The notes below the pieces were generated by a model that saw nothing but the letters and a program-made list of their open reading frames with translations, did not search any database and was not told the origin of the DNA. DNA of 64,000 bases from Notospermus geniculatus (taxonomy: Eukaryota > Nemertea > Pilidiophora > Heteronemertea > Lineidae): positions 425,717 through 489,716 of the forward strand of contig NMRB01000127.1 of NCBI GenBank assembly GCA_002633025.1, written 5' to 3'. The translations under genes and the position numbers were made by a program. Positions within the stretch are counted from its first letter, which is position 1; each line of letters opens with the position of its first letter. Shown one piece after another: positions 11,493 through 21,738 of this stretch.

Positions 11493-12097
11493 TGTGTAGA
11501 GTCTATACGTCAGTCTGATCGGCTCTCAAATTAAGCAAGATCTATGCCGAAGATTTCACAAAACCCTGCACATTTGTGGCAAGTAAAATGAGTCGCAAGT
11601 TGCATTTCCCATCACAATAGTTCTGAACCTCGTGGAAGTGGGTAGGGCCTACCCTCTAAGCCTTCCATGGGAAGGTCCGTGGCAACATGTCATCACTGCG
11701 TGTAGTGATGAGGAGATTTGCGGACATTTGTCTGTATCTTCCCAGTTAGACACTAAAAATATTCACGCTGTACAGGTTATTCGTAATCAGTTTATTTTCG
11801 AATCAAAACGAAGGTCATTCTGTCTATTTTGAATATTATATTAAATCATGACTTTTTCATTCGTGTAGCAACGGCGTTGAGTATTTTTCGAATATATTTA
11901 GCATGTTAGAGCCTTAGGCTAAATGTTAAGAGCACAGCACATGCACGAGGGACATGGAGAAAACGTCTTTCTACGTAGTTCTAGGCCTATACAGAGCCAT
12001 GAAAGCGATCATTACAAAGATTGTTAGGCCGACTTAATATGTAAATTGCCAAGTCGCCAAAACCAATTATATATGTACCTTCCGAGTGCAGATTCTC
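11493..12097. other. intergenic between receptor copies G and F
   Basis: No feature is recognised. The TCAAGGTCA block found upstream of B to E is absent upstream of G. Confidence 0.4.
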
Positions 12098-13078
12098 CTA
12101 TCGACACTTACATAAACGGAGAACAACCTGCTTTGCATCATTACGGTACTTTCTTCCTCCACCAAGGCAATAGAGGTAAAAGTTAATAGAATAGTTGAAC
12201 ATCCAAACAATTAAAAGAGACCATGCCTGAACGACATAACGCTTTCTCCAGTATAGGATTTTCAGGTCGTACATGCTGGCAATGGCAGGAATTTTCATGG
12301 CGAAGTGGTTTAGTCTATAGGGCAAGGTCGTTATGACGTAAGCAAAACTGACGAAGAGGAGCATGCGCGTTAGATGTTGCGAATCGGCCTTTCTTTCTTG
12401 AGTGGCGTCCATCTTTCTTCTCTCCTTCGCTGCCTGTCGGAGTGTGAAAATAATAATTATATTGGACGTGAAAATGATAGCAAATGGCAGGATGGTGCCG
12501 AAAACCATGTGGAAGCCAGTAATAAGTAGCTCGAACATTTCTTGACCTTTTCCAAATGACACAACTGTTGCATACAGACCTGAAAAAAGATGGAAGAAAA
12601 TGATATTGCACTTCATGTAGACGGCTCTCATCAGACGTCATTTGGTATCACCAAGAAAGAATACAATATACATGTATTCATATCCTGAAACGTCACAGAA
12701 CTAGTAAGTCGGAAGACTTACTGGACCTGGTGTGGATTTTTTTTCAGCGGCTCCTGCATTCAGCCAAACAGGTTTGTGTTGACACTGATTCCGACAAAGC
12801 TTGCTGGTGTCCAGGAACCAATTTTTTTGTATTCAAACGAGAGTTCTGCTTTCTCACCCAATTCATTATCCTTGAAGTAATCCCACACGTAGAAACCGTG
12901 TATATCAATTCCTCCGATTACTACAGAGATAACGAGAACAGTGACTCTGGCCCGACGAGTGGTACACAGTCTCTGGGCGTCCATTGGGAATCTGACGGCG
13001 ATGAGACGGTCGATGGACATACAAGCCAGGAAGAGACCTGATAGGAGACTGCTGGTGTGCAGGACATAACCCTGTACT
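12098..13078 (-). CDS. receptor copy F: class A GPCR, exon 1 missing at assembly join
   Basis: Exon 2 is 13078-12858 (221 bp) and exon 3 is 12579-12098 (482 bp, stop included). Exon 2 reads from the split Arg through TM3 (SIDRLIAV) and TM4; exon 3 carries TM5 to TM7 and ends LRLCKCR. Splice sites are good (CATCAG acceptor, GTGAGA donor, TTTTTTCAG acceptor). Only about 95 bp separate exon 2 from the 'n' at 13173, and that 95 bp resembles intron 1 of copy D (the GGCAAT(C/T)AGATGG segment). Exon 1 was therefore probably lost in the gap and not from the genome. Function is as for copy D. Confidence 0.85.
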
Positions 13079-13172
13079 CTGATGTGGAAAAAAGTGATGG
13101 ATGTCTGATGATCATTTAAGAACGTTGCATTTGACGGCAATCAGATGGTCAATCGGACAAGACAAAAATATA

Positions 13173-13173
13173 N
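13173..13173. other. assembly join inside receptor array
   Basis: A single 'n' joins exon 3 of copy E, cut after ...YIVQA, directly to intron 1 of copy F. The tail of E (TM7 and C terminus), the E-F spacer and exon 1 of F are missing, which is the expected effect of collapsing two near-identical tandem copies. Confidence 0.85.
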
Positions 13174-14943
13174 ACGCCTGAACGATATAACGCTTTCTCC
13201 AGTATAGAATTTTCAGGTCATACATGCTCGCAATGGCAGGAATTTTCACAGCGAAGTGGTATAGTCTATAGGGCAAGGTCGTTATGACGTAAGCGAAACT
13301 GACGAAGAGGAGCATGCGCGTTAGATGTTGCGAATCGGCCTTTCTTTCTTGAGTGGCATCCATCTTTCTTCTCTCCTTCGCTGCCTGTCGTAAGGTAAAA
13401 ATGATGAGGACGTTGCAGGTGAAAATGATTAGAAATGGTAGGATGGTGCCGAAAACCATGTGAAAGCCAGTAATAAGTAACTCCAACATTTCCTGACCTT
13501 TTCCAATTGATACAACTGTCCCGTACAGACCTGAAGAATAACAATGTTAAGTTATGAGAAAAGGATAATTTTGAATTCCGGAGATTATCGTAACGTTTTT
13601 AGGTACGGTACTGTAGAACCCGTGTAAGTCGGTGGAAAATAATGCCCTGCATTTCACTGGAGAAGCTTGCGTCTCGCGTGGAAGAAGATTCTCACAAACT
13701 CCAGAAAGCCAAATCAACAGACTACTACTCCCTCACCAAGTTTTTTGTCCTTGAAGTAATGCCACACGTAGAAACCATGAACATCAATCCCTGCAATTAT
13801 TACAGAGATAAAGAGGACAGTGGCTCTTGCCCGATGAGTGCTGCATAGTCTCTGGGCGTCCATTGGGAATCTGACGGCGATCAGACGGTCGATGGACATA
13901 CAAGCCAGGAAAAGCCCTGATAAGATGCTGCTGGTGTGGAGGATATACCCCTGTACTCTGACGTCATGGAGAAAAGGAATTAACTTTAAATGAACTACGT
14001 TCAAGAGTACAATGTATCATGCAATATAGGCCTACTCGCAGTCTGACGGCAATCAGACGGTCAGTCGACATTTAACCATAAAATGATCTGTCAAGTTGCT
14101 ACTGATGCGACTGGCAGAAAGGGAAACCTGGAACTGGTGTGAGGAAGTGTTAGAAGAAAGAAGAAAAGGCGTTTCTTCAAATCAAATCTTGTACCTGAGA
14201 GGCACTTCTTGCTCTGCTGGACAGACATACATGTAGGCCCGTAGTTTAGACCGTCCCTTAACGTTAAAGGCTCGTTTCCACAGACGCGTTTCACGCTGCG
14301 TGATGCGTCAAATCTTTTGTTATTTTCCGCCGCTCTGCTTCCAAACAATGGGCGAAGCGTCAAAACGCTCACGCTACCGCTTCTGTGCAAACGGGCCTTA
14401 AGGTCGACCTAAGTCTATTGTAAAACCATCCCTGCAAACAATAGCTAAAAGTAAACCTTAAATAGAGTTAAGGAAGCTTCTAAAATACGGCCCAATAGAT
14501 TTAAGGTGAACCTTAATGTTAAGGAACGTCCCAAAATACGCCCATAGACTGTCAGTCAAGCGAAACACAGTTGCAATGTAGTAACAATATTTGAACGGAT
14601 GGTTGATGTATGTAGGCCTACGTGTAACTCACCTAAACCACCACAAAGGTTCTGTAACAAGTCCGTGATCGAGGAGCCCCTTGATCAGAATCACCATCAT
14701 CAACCTCTCCAGCAATAACGCCAGGTCGGCGACACCCATCGCTGTCATGTAGATACAGGGAGACAACCGCCTGTTGTGTCGCCGACTGGCGACGATAATG
14801 GCCATCACGTTGCCTGGTATACCCACAACCACTGGTATCAGCCAGAAGAAAAGTATGTACGAGATATCGTCAGATTCGCCAGCATCTCGTACAAGTGTTC
14901 CTGTCGTCATGTTATGCGTCGTCATGTTTGGTTGGCAAAACAC
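13174..14943 (-). CDS. receptor copy E: class A GPCR, 3' end cut by assembly join
   Basis: Exon 1 is 14943-14633, exon 2 is 13957-13737 (221 bp), and exon 3 runs from 13530 to the 'n' at 13173. The visible protein covers TM1 to TM6 and stops just before TM7. The N terminus is short (about 27 residues before TM1) with no signal peptide. Relative to copy C, exon 2 has an unusual LCSTHRAR in place of LCTTRRAR after TM3, and FKDKKLG in the second extracellular loop. Copies C and E form a close pair (both HGFYVWHYF in TM4/ECL2). Intron 1 contains a MITE (14268-14398). An upstream TCAAGGTCA lies 184 bp before the ATG. Confidence 0.85.
14268..14398. mobile_element. PIF/Harbinger-type MITE, AGGCCCGTTTCCAC family, copy 2
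   Basis: A 131-bp inverted-repeat element starts AGGCTCGTTTCCAC and ends AACGGGCCT, flanked by an exact TAA target duplication (14265-14267 and 14399-14401). It is the reverse-oriented sibling of 45915-46045, which has the same length. It sits in intron 1 of receptor copy E. Confidence 0.85.
14402..14552. repeat. relic of the GTATTCTAGAAGCTTCCTTA inverted-repeat family
   Basis: Sequence shared with 55280-55456 includes GCAAACAATAGCT, AGTAAACCTTA and AAGGAAGCTTCTA, followed by ATACGGCCC. The palindrome is imperfect and appears to be two decayed halves. Confidence 0.5.
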
Positions 14944-15117
14944 ACACTACACAAAGTCCATGTGTAGTTCATCAGTTGTCAGTCTACTGAGAGATTGTTA
15001 CTGATCCGCCTGGACCCTTACAAGACAGGACTCCCACTTGCATTCGAAGACGTGATGCGTCATGCTTTTGCCACACCGGAAGGAACCGTTGATTTGCAAC
15101 AATAATGTAAGGAATCG

Positions 15118-15190
15118 AAATACAACTCAAGGTCACACTGTCTATATTCATGGATACATCAGAAAATAGACTCCGAGTTAAATACATGTA
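15118..15190 (-). promoter_or_regulatory. conserved upstream block of copy E with TCAAGGTCA
   Basis: TCAAGGTCA lies at 15127-15135, 184 bp upstream of the E start codon, within a block (ACTCAAGGTCAC, TGTCTAT, then CAGAAAATAG and CTCCGAGTTAA) also found upstream of B, C and D. TCAAGGTCA is the extended half-site of NR5A- and ERR-type nuclear receptors. Whether it is bound is unknown; co-duplication alone could explain its presence. Confidence 0.45.
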
Positions 15191-15293
15191 TGACGATATT
15201 AGTTACTTATAGCACAGCACCACCTTATTGTAAAACTGTGTATAAACAGTTAGGGAGTGCACGGGGCTGTTGCCAAAAAACATGTACAGGTAT

Positions 15294-15438
15294 TGGGTCA
15301 TATCATAAATAGATCTATTTATGGTCATATGAATAAAGACCAGTAAATGCTTTTACTTCCATTTTGCAATACAAATGCACTAGGCAATGCTGTACAAATC
15401 TGAAGTAAAAGCATTTGCTAGTCTATTCATATGACCCA
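15294..15438. mobile_element. palindromic MITE, GCAAATGCTTTTACTT family, copy 1
   Basis: Ends GGGTCATAT and ATATGACCC surround the inner arms AAATGCTTTTACTT and AAGTAAAAGCATTTG. Related copies lie at 16700-16822 and 55095-55214. It sits between receptor copies E and D. Confidence 0.7.
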
Positions 15439-15572
15439 TTATAGATAAGAGATTTTCTCAGTCTAAACACGATTTCATGATTGACGAAATTCAGGACAAT
15501 TTTATCGTTGATGGGATGCATGACTGACTGTGTAATGGTAACTTCCACCATTACCCATTACCACTCTGTTCT

Positions 15573-17233
15573 TCACTTGAACAATCTCATGATAACCTGC
15601 TTTGCATCGTTACGGTACTTTCTTCCTCCACCAAGACAATAGAGGTAAAAGTTGAGAGAATAGTTGAACATCCAAACAACTAAAAGAGACCATGACTGAA
15701 CGACATAACGCTTTCTCCAATATAGGATTTTCAGATCGTACATGCTCGCAATGGCGGGAATTTTCATGGCGAAGTGGTTTAGTCTATAGGGCAAGGTCGT
15801 TATGACGTAAGCAAAACTGACGAAGAGGAGCATGCGCGTTAGATGTTGCGAATCGGTCTTTCTTTCTTGAGTGGCATCCATCTTTCTTCTCTCCTTTGCT
15901 GCTTGTCGGAGGGTGAAAATGATGAGGATGTTGCAGACGAAAATGATAAGAAAAGGTAGGATTGTGCCGAAAACCATGTGGAAGCCGGTCATAAGTAGCT
16001 CGAACATTTCCTGACCTTTTTCTAATGACACAACTGATGCAAACAGACCTGAAAAATACGACGAAATATGCAGGTGCAGTGCATATCGAAACTTTACTTC
16101 GGACGTCACTTAGTGCTAAAAGAAATGCTATCCTTCTTTTTTTCACCGTCGCGATTTTGCATTAGAATCAATACGACATGTACGAGCTGCTTTCGAATAG
16201 GAAATTCGGAAGGATAATGTACTTGGTTAATGACCATATTTCAGCGTCGTCCCACAATCATCAAAGAAGATTCTTGAGAAAGCTTCGCCAAGTGATCAGA
16301 TTCAGGATACGGTTCTAACTAACAAAACTAGCTCTGTTCCCTCACCTAATTCATTGTCCTTGAAGTAATCCCACACGTAGAAATTGTGTACATCAATCCC
16401 TGCAATTACTACAGAGATAACGAGAACAGTGACTCTTGCCCGACGAGTGGTGCACAGTCTCTGGGCGTCCATTGGGAATCTGACGGCGATCAGACGGTCG
16501 ATGGACATACAGGCCAGGAAGAGACCTGATAGGAGACTGCTGGTGTGCAGGATATAGCCCTGTGCTCTGTTGTAGAAAAAGTGAAATGTTCTATTTGACA
16601 CGGCAATTAGATGGCCAATCGGATAAGCCAAAAATATATCGGACAAGATCTCAGTAAGAATCTAAACACAGTGCCCAGCTTTCCTTTAACTCATACATTG
16701 GCTGGTATTCATAAAAGTTAGCAAATGCTTTCACTTAAGATTTGCACAACAGTGTCCAATGTAAATGTACTACAAAATATAAAGTAAAAGCATTTGCTAG
16801 CTTTTATAAATACATGTATCAGTCATAACCTGAGACACTGCTTTCTTACTTAGCCGGACAGACCAGGCGGTCAACCATGCCAAACAGACTGGAGAGTTTG
16901 TTGGAGGAGCAATATTTGAATGGTTGATCAATGAACTCACCTAAACCACCACAAGGGTTCTGTAACTATTTCATGATCGAGGAGCCCCTTGTTCAGAATC
17001 ACAGCCATCAACCTCTCCAGCAGTAACGCCAGGTCGGCGACACCCATCGCTGTCATGTAGATACACGGAGATAACCGCCTATTGTGTTTTCTGCTAGCTA
17101 CTATAATGGCCATCACGTTTCCTGGTATGCCCACGAAGACAGGTATCAGCCAGAAGTAAAACATGTACGAGATATCGTCCGATTCACCAACATCTCGTCC
17201 GAGTGTTCCTGCCGTCATGGTATACGTCATCAT
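15573..17233 (-). CDS. receptor copy D: complete class A GPCR (FMRFamide-receptor/GPR139-like)
   Basis: Three exons (17233-16941, 16566-16346, 16048-15573) give 329 residues. Exon 1 ends inside an Arg codon (AG|GTGAGT) and exon 2 inside a Gly codon (G|GTGAGG). TM1 is about residues 23-47 with GN at 38-39; TM2 is about 56-78 with Asp67 (ADLALLL); TM3 carries DRL at 121-123. Exon 3 holds TM5 (TILPFLIIF), a basic third intracellular loop (AAKERRKMDATQERK), TM6 (TTLPYRL) and TM7 (NYSLNFYLYCLGGGRKYR). NFxxY at TM7 is typical of FMRFamide-receptor, GPR139/142 and sex-peptide-receptor relatives, so a peptide-like ligand is plausible but unproven. The TM3 and ECL2 disulphide cysteines are both absent. 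The C terminus (MRLFK) is a few residues shorter than in the sisters. A MITE occupies intron 1. Confidence 0.9.
16700..16822. mobile_element. palindromic MITE, GCAAATGCTTTTACTT family, copy 2
   Basis: The arms TTAGCAAATGCTTTCACTTA and AAGTAAAAGCATTTGCTA flank a centre with AATGTAAATGTA. It lies in intron 1 of receptor copy D. Confidence 0.7.
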
Positions 17234-17447
17234 GGTTGGCTAAAACACAAATACGTTCACCAGTCTACTGAGAGTTCAGTATTCTCGTCTGCCTTGACCG
17301 AATACACAACAACACGTTCGCATGCCTTTAGAGGGTGTGGATGACCGAACGTCTGTCGTCATGAATGCGGCCCAGACACATCGTCATTTCCCAACTGCAT
17401 AGATCGAAGAAAGCATTGATTTGTATTTGCGAAAACAAGTGGAAAAT

Positions 17448-17535
17448 CCAATTATAACTCAAGGTCACTTTGTCTATTTTCATGAGTAAACCAGAAAATA
17501 GGTTCCGAGAAAAGCATTGCTATATTGGTTACTTA
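17448..17535 (-). promoter_or_regulatory. conserved upstream block of copy D with TCAAGGTCA
   Basis: TCAAGGTCA is at 17459-17467, 226 bp upstream of the start codon. It is followed by CTTTGTCTATTTTCATG and CCAGAAAATAG as in the sister copies. See the entry for copy E for the interpretation. Confidence 0.45.
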
Positions 17536-17682
17536 CAGTTACAGCTACTAAAAGGTACAGCTAGGGTACCTTGATGGTAAAATCACCGAGTCCACGGGAC
17601 TGTTTCCATTTTTAACTAATGAAATCCCTCTGTTCAACATTAAACGTTTAACGTAATAAACTCACCACAATGTTCCTAACTC

Positions 17683-19259
17683 TTAGCGACAGTTAAATAT
17701 TTTGATGATGATTTGCTTTGCATCATTACGGTACTTTCTTCCTCCACCAAGACAATAAAGGTAAAAGTTAAGAGAATAGTTGAACATCCAAAAAATTAAA
17801 AGAGACCACGCCTGAACGATATAACGCTTTCTCCAGTATAGAATTTTCAGGTCATACATGCTCGCAATAGCAGGAATTTTCACAGCAAAGTGGTATAGTC
17901 TATAGGGCAAGGTCGTTATGACGTAAGCGAAACTGACGAAGAGGAGCATGCGCGTTAGATGTTGCGAATCGGTTTTTCTTTCTTGAGTGACGTCCATCTT
18001 TCTTCTCTCCTTCGCAGCTTGTCGTAACGTGAAAATGATGACGACATTGCAGGTTAAAATGATTAAAAATGGTAGGATGGTGCCGAAAACCATATGGAAG
18101 CCAGTAATAAGTAACTCCAACATTTCCTGACCTTTTCCAATTGATACAACTGTCCCATACAGACCTGAAGAAATAACAAAATTAAGTTACGAGAATAAGA
18201 TAGGCTAATTTGAATTCCGGAAATTATCGTAACGTTTTTAGGTACGGTACTGTAGAGCCGGTGTATTAGTCGGTGTAAAAATAATTCGTTGCATTTCACT
18301 GGAGAAGCTTGCGTCTCGCGTGGAACTAGATTTCCACAAAGGCCAGAAAGCCAAATGATTTAACAGTCAACAGACTACTACTCCCTTACCTAGTTCTTTG
18401 TCCTCAAAGTAATGCCACACGTAGAAACCATGAACATCAATCCCTGCAATCACTACAGAGATAAAGAGGACAGTGGCTCTTGCCCGACGAGTGGTGCATA
18501 GTCTCTGGGCGTCCATTGGGAATCTGACGGCGATCAGACGGTCGATGGACATGCAAGCCAGGAAAAGCCCTGATAAGATGCTGCTGGTGTGGAGGATGTA
18601 CCCCTGTACTCTGACGTCATGAAGAAAAGGAATTACTCTGAATGAACTACGTTCAAGAATACAATGTATCATGCAACATAGGCCTACTCGTAGTCTGATG
18701 GCAATCAGACGGTCAGTCGACCTTTAGCCAGAAAATGATATGTCAAGCTGCTTTTGATGCGACTGGCAGAAAGGGAGACCTAGAATTGGTGTGTGGAAGT
18801 GTTAGAAGAAGAAAAGGCGCTTCTTCAAATCAAATCTTGTACTAGTAGGCCCCTACCCGAGAGGCACTTCTTTCTTACTCTGCTGGACAGACATACACTG
18901 TTAGTCGAACGAAAAAGTTGCAATGTAGAAGCAATATTTGAACGGATGGTTGATGTACGTGTAACTCACCTCAACCACCACAAAGGTTCTGTAACGAGTC
19001 CATGATCGAGGAGCCCCTTAAGAATTACCATCATCAACCTCTCCAGCAGTAGCGCCAGGTCGGCGACACCCATCGCTGTCATGTAGATACACGGAGACAA
19101 CCGCCTGTTGTGTCGTCGACTGGCTACTACAATGGCCATCACATTTCCTGGTATTCCCACAACCACTGGTATCAACCAGAAGAAAATTATGTAAGAGATA
19201 TCGTCAGATTCGCCAGCATCTCGTTCAAGTGTTCCTGTCGTCATGTTATGCGTCGTCAT
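17683..19259 (-). CDS. receptor copy C: complete class A GPCR
   Basis: Exons 19259-18970, 18610-18390 and 18164-17683 give 330 residues with the same phases as copy D. The start MTTHNMTTGTLERDAGESDD aligns with E. TM2 is followed by MVILKGLLDHG, one residue shorter than E and D at this loop. TM3 has SIDRLIAV, TM4 has FISVVIAGIDVHGF, and ECL2 is HYFEDKELG. In exon 3 the activation-related loop reads KMDVTQERKTDSQ, and the tail ends IKIFNCR. All donors and acceptors conform to GT/AG, including GTAAGG after exon 2. C is closest to E. Nothing suggests disablement, so it should be functional. Confidence 0.9.
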
Positions 19260-19436
19260 GTTTGGTTGGCAAAATACACACTAAACGTAGAAGTCCATGT
19301 GCAGTTCAGTGTACGCCTACTGATCTGCCTGGACCCTTACAAGACAGGACTCCCGCTTGCATTCGAAGACGTGATGCGTCATGCTTTTGCCACACCGGAC
19401 GGGACCGTTGATTTGCAACAATAATGTAAGGATCGA

Positions 19437-19510
19437 AATATAACTCAAGGTCACACTGTCTATGGATACATCAGAAAATAGACTCTGAGTTAAATATAAC
19501 GATATCAGTT
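19437..19510 (-). promoter_or_regulatory. conserved upstream block of copy C with TCAAGGTCA
   Basis: TCAAGGTCA is at 19445-19453, 186 bp upstream of the start codon, almost the same spacing as in copy E (184 bp). The downstream companion words (CAGAAAATAG, GAGTTAAATATAACG) are retained although the TGTCTAT word is followed by a short deletion. Confidence 0.45.
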
Positions 19511-19741
19511 ACTTATAGCACAGTACCACCTTGATGTACTGTGTATAAACAGTTACGGAGTGTATGGAGCTGTAAATTGCCAAAAAAAAACATGCACATG
19601 TATTATACATGTAGATAAAGAGATTTTCTCAGTCTAAACACGATTTCATGATTGACGAAATTCAGGACAATTTTACCGCTGGGATGCATGGCTGACTCTG
19701 TAATGGTAACTTCCACCATTCCCACTCTGTTCTTCCTATCC

Positions 19742-20905
19742 CTAATAACCCTTCAACAACCTCATGATAACCTGCTTTGCATCGTTACGGTACTTTCTTC
19801 CTCCCCCAAGGCAATAAAGGTAAAAGTTGATAGAATAGTTAAACATCCAAAAAATTAAAAGAGACCACGTCTGAATGACATAACGCTTTCTCCAGTATAG
19901 GATTTTTAGATCGTACATGCTCGCAATGGCGGGAATTTTCATGGCGAAGTGGTTTAGTCTATAGGGCAAGGTCGTTATGACGTAAGCGAAACTGACGAAG
20001 AGGAGCATGCGCGTTAGATGTTGCGAATCGGCCTTTCTTTCTTGAGTGGCATCCATCTTTCTTCTCTCCTTCGCGGCTTGTCGTAAGGTGAAAATGATGA
20101 GGATGTTGCAGACGAAAATGATAAGAAATGGTAGAATGGTGCCGAAAACCATATGGAAGCCGGTCATAAGCAGCTCGAACATTTCCTGACCTTTTTCTAA
20201 TGACACAACTGTTGCATACAGACCTGAAAAATACGACGAAAAGNCCCGACGAGTGGTGCACAGTCTTTGGGCGTCCATTGGGAATCTGACGGCGATCAAA
20301 CGGTCGATGGACATACAAGCCAGGAAGAGACCTGACAAGATGCTGCTCGTGTATAGAATATAGACCTGGGATCTGTATGAGAGAGGATCGTAAATGGATG
20401 AACACGGAAGAATATAAATACGGAAGTTTTATTTCTATCTCTAAGATTACTTTACAGTGGTTCCTTACCTTGTGGAAAAGATGTACATGTAGATAGGGTC
20501 AATCATGCATTGAATTACAGTGGAGGGTTTGTCGAGGGAACAATATCAGGCCTAGTTGAAAAAAATATTTAATGAAACTCACCTAAACCACCACAAAGGT
20601 TCTGCAACGAGTCCGTGATCGAGGAGCCCCTTGTTCAGAATCACAGCCATCAACCTCTCCAGCAGTAACGCCAGGTCGGCGACACCCATCGCTGTCATGT
20701 AGATACAGGGAGACAACCGCCTGTTGTGTTTTCTGCTAGCTACAATAATGGCCATCACGTTTCCTGGTATACCGATCACGAGCGGTATCAGCCAGAAGTA
20801 AAACATGTATGAGATATCGTCAGATTCTCCAATATCCCTCACGAGTGTTCCTGCCGTCATGGTGTGAGTCGTCATGGCTGGGTTTGCAGAACAGATGTTG
20901 GACAA
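19742..20905 (-). CDS. receptor copy B: class A GPCR, exon 2 cut by assembly join
   Basis: Exon 1 is 20905-20583; exon 2 starts at 20372 and is cut at the 'n' (20244) just after TTRR at the cytoplasmic end of TM3; exon 3 is 20223-19742 with a normal TTTTCAG acceptor and a tail ending MRLLKGY. TM4, ECL2 up to the splice site, and nearly all of intron 2 are missing. The exon 1 TM1 has IPLVIGIPGN, and exon 2 starts SQVYILYTSSIL, differing from sisters. The C-terminal half is nearly identical to copy D. The join looks like a collapsed assembly; the gene itself may be intact. Confidence 0.85.
20244..20244. other. assembly join inside receptor copy B
   Basis: A single 'n' fuses exon 2 directly to the last ~20 bp of intron 2. 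About 93 bp of exon 2 and the bulk of intron 2 are missing relative to the sister copies. Confidence 0.85.
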
Positions 20906-21257
20906 AGAAAAGTTCCTCCAACAAAGAAGAGTTCCTCGAACAGTTCGTCAGTCTTCGAAGAGTTCAGTATAGACCTTTCTAACAAAGATGGCGGTCTAAC
21001 AGTCCTCACCATACGACGTCAGAAGCTCAATACCATTCAAAGACTGATCGTGGGGCGCTGAGGTACTCAGTCATGCAGTTTGGTAGGTAGTGTTATCATG
21101 CTGGGACAATGAATGGCCACGACGTCGTTGGCTTGTTACATGACTACCTCTACCAACTACGTTGACAAGATGTCCGCGGCGTCCGCGCCCCGACACATTA
21201 GCTAACTGCATTAGAACGATGATGTCGATGATTTGTATTGCGACAACAAGTGAGGAA

Positions 21258-21350
21258 TCCAATTTTAACTCAAGGTCACTTTGTCTATTTTCGTAAATTA
21301 CTGAAAATAGGCTCCGAGTTAAGCATGGCCATAACGGTTACTTATAGATA
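21258..21350 (-). promoter_or_regulatory. conserved upstream block of copy B with TCAAGGTCA
   Basis: TCAAGGTCA is at 21270-21278, 365 bp upstream of the B start codon, followed by CTTTGTCTATTTTCG, CTGAAAATAG and CTCCGAGTTAAGCAT. The spacing is larger than in C, D and E. Confidence 0.45.
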
Positions 21351-21421
21351 TAAAGTATCATGTTAAAGATGTTTTGATCACACAGAGTGCATGGGACTGA
21401 CTGTTGTCAAGTTTTAGGCAA

Positions 21422-21595
21422 TAGGGAGGTTTAGAAATCAAACGATAAACGTGAACGTTAACCAGAACGTTATTTTTGAACCGGAAATGCAATGTAAAAT
21501 CTGGTTAATAATGTGTACAAGTACATGTACATGTAGTATGAAAAATAACGTTGTCGTAAAGTTTACGTTTATCGTTTGATTTCTAAACCTCCCTA
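21422..21595. mobile_element. MITE, TAGGGAGGTTTAGAAATC family
   Basis: A 174-bp element has ends TAGGGAGGTTTAGAAATCAA and its complement; the arms continue through ACGATAAACG. A half copy lies at 53796-53858. It is located just downstream of receptor copy A. Confidence 0.75.
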
Positions 21596-21738
21596 ATGAA
21601 ATTTTTCCTCAAGATTCAAAAATGGACGACGTTAAGATCAAAATTTACAACTTCTTGCGGATGAGCCGTTCATCAGAACTAGAAATCTCACCAAAGGAAT
21701 TTATGACCGAGTGTAATGGAAACTCCCCATTCCTCTCC

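Noticed and set aside
12315-12641. Additional minus-strand proteins overlapping receptor exon 3 (also 13266-13544, 15784-16146, 19959-20405)
   Set aside because: Same shadow frame of the conserved receptor exon in each copy; the receptor frame has the splice sites and membrane helices.
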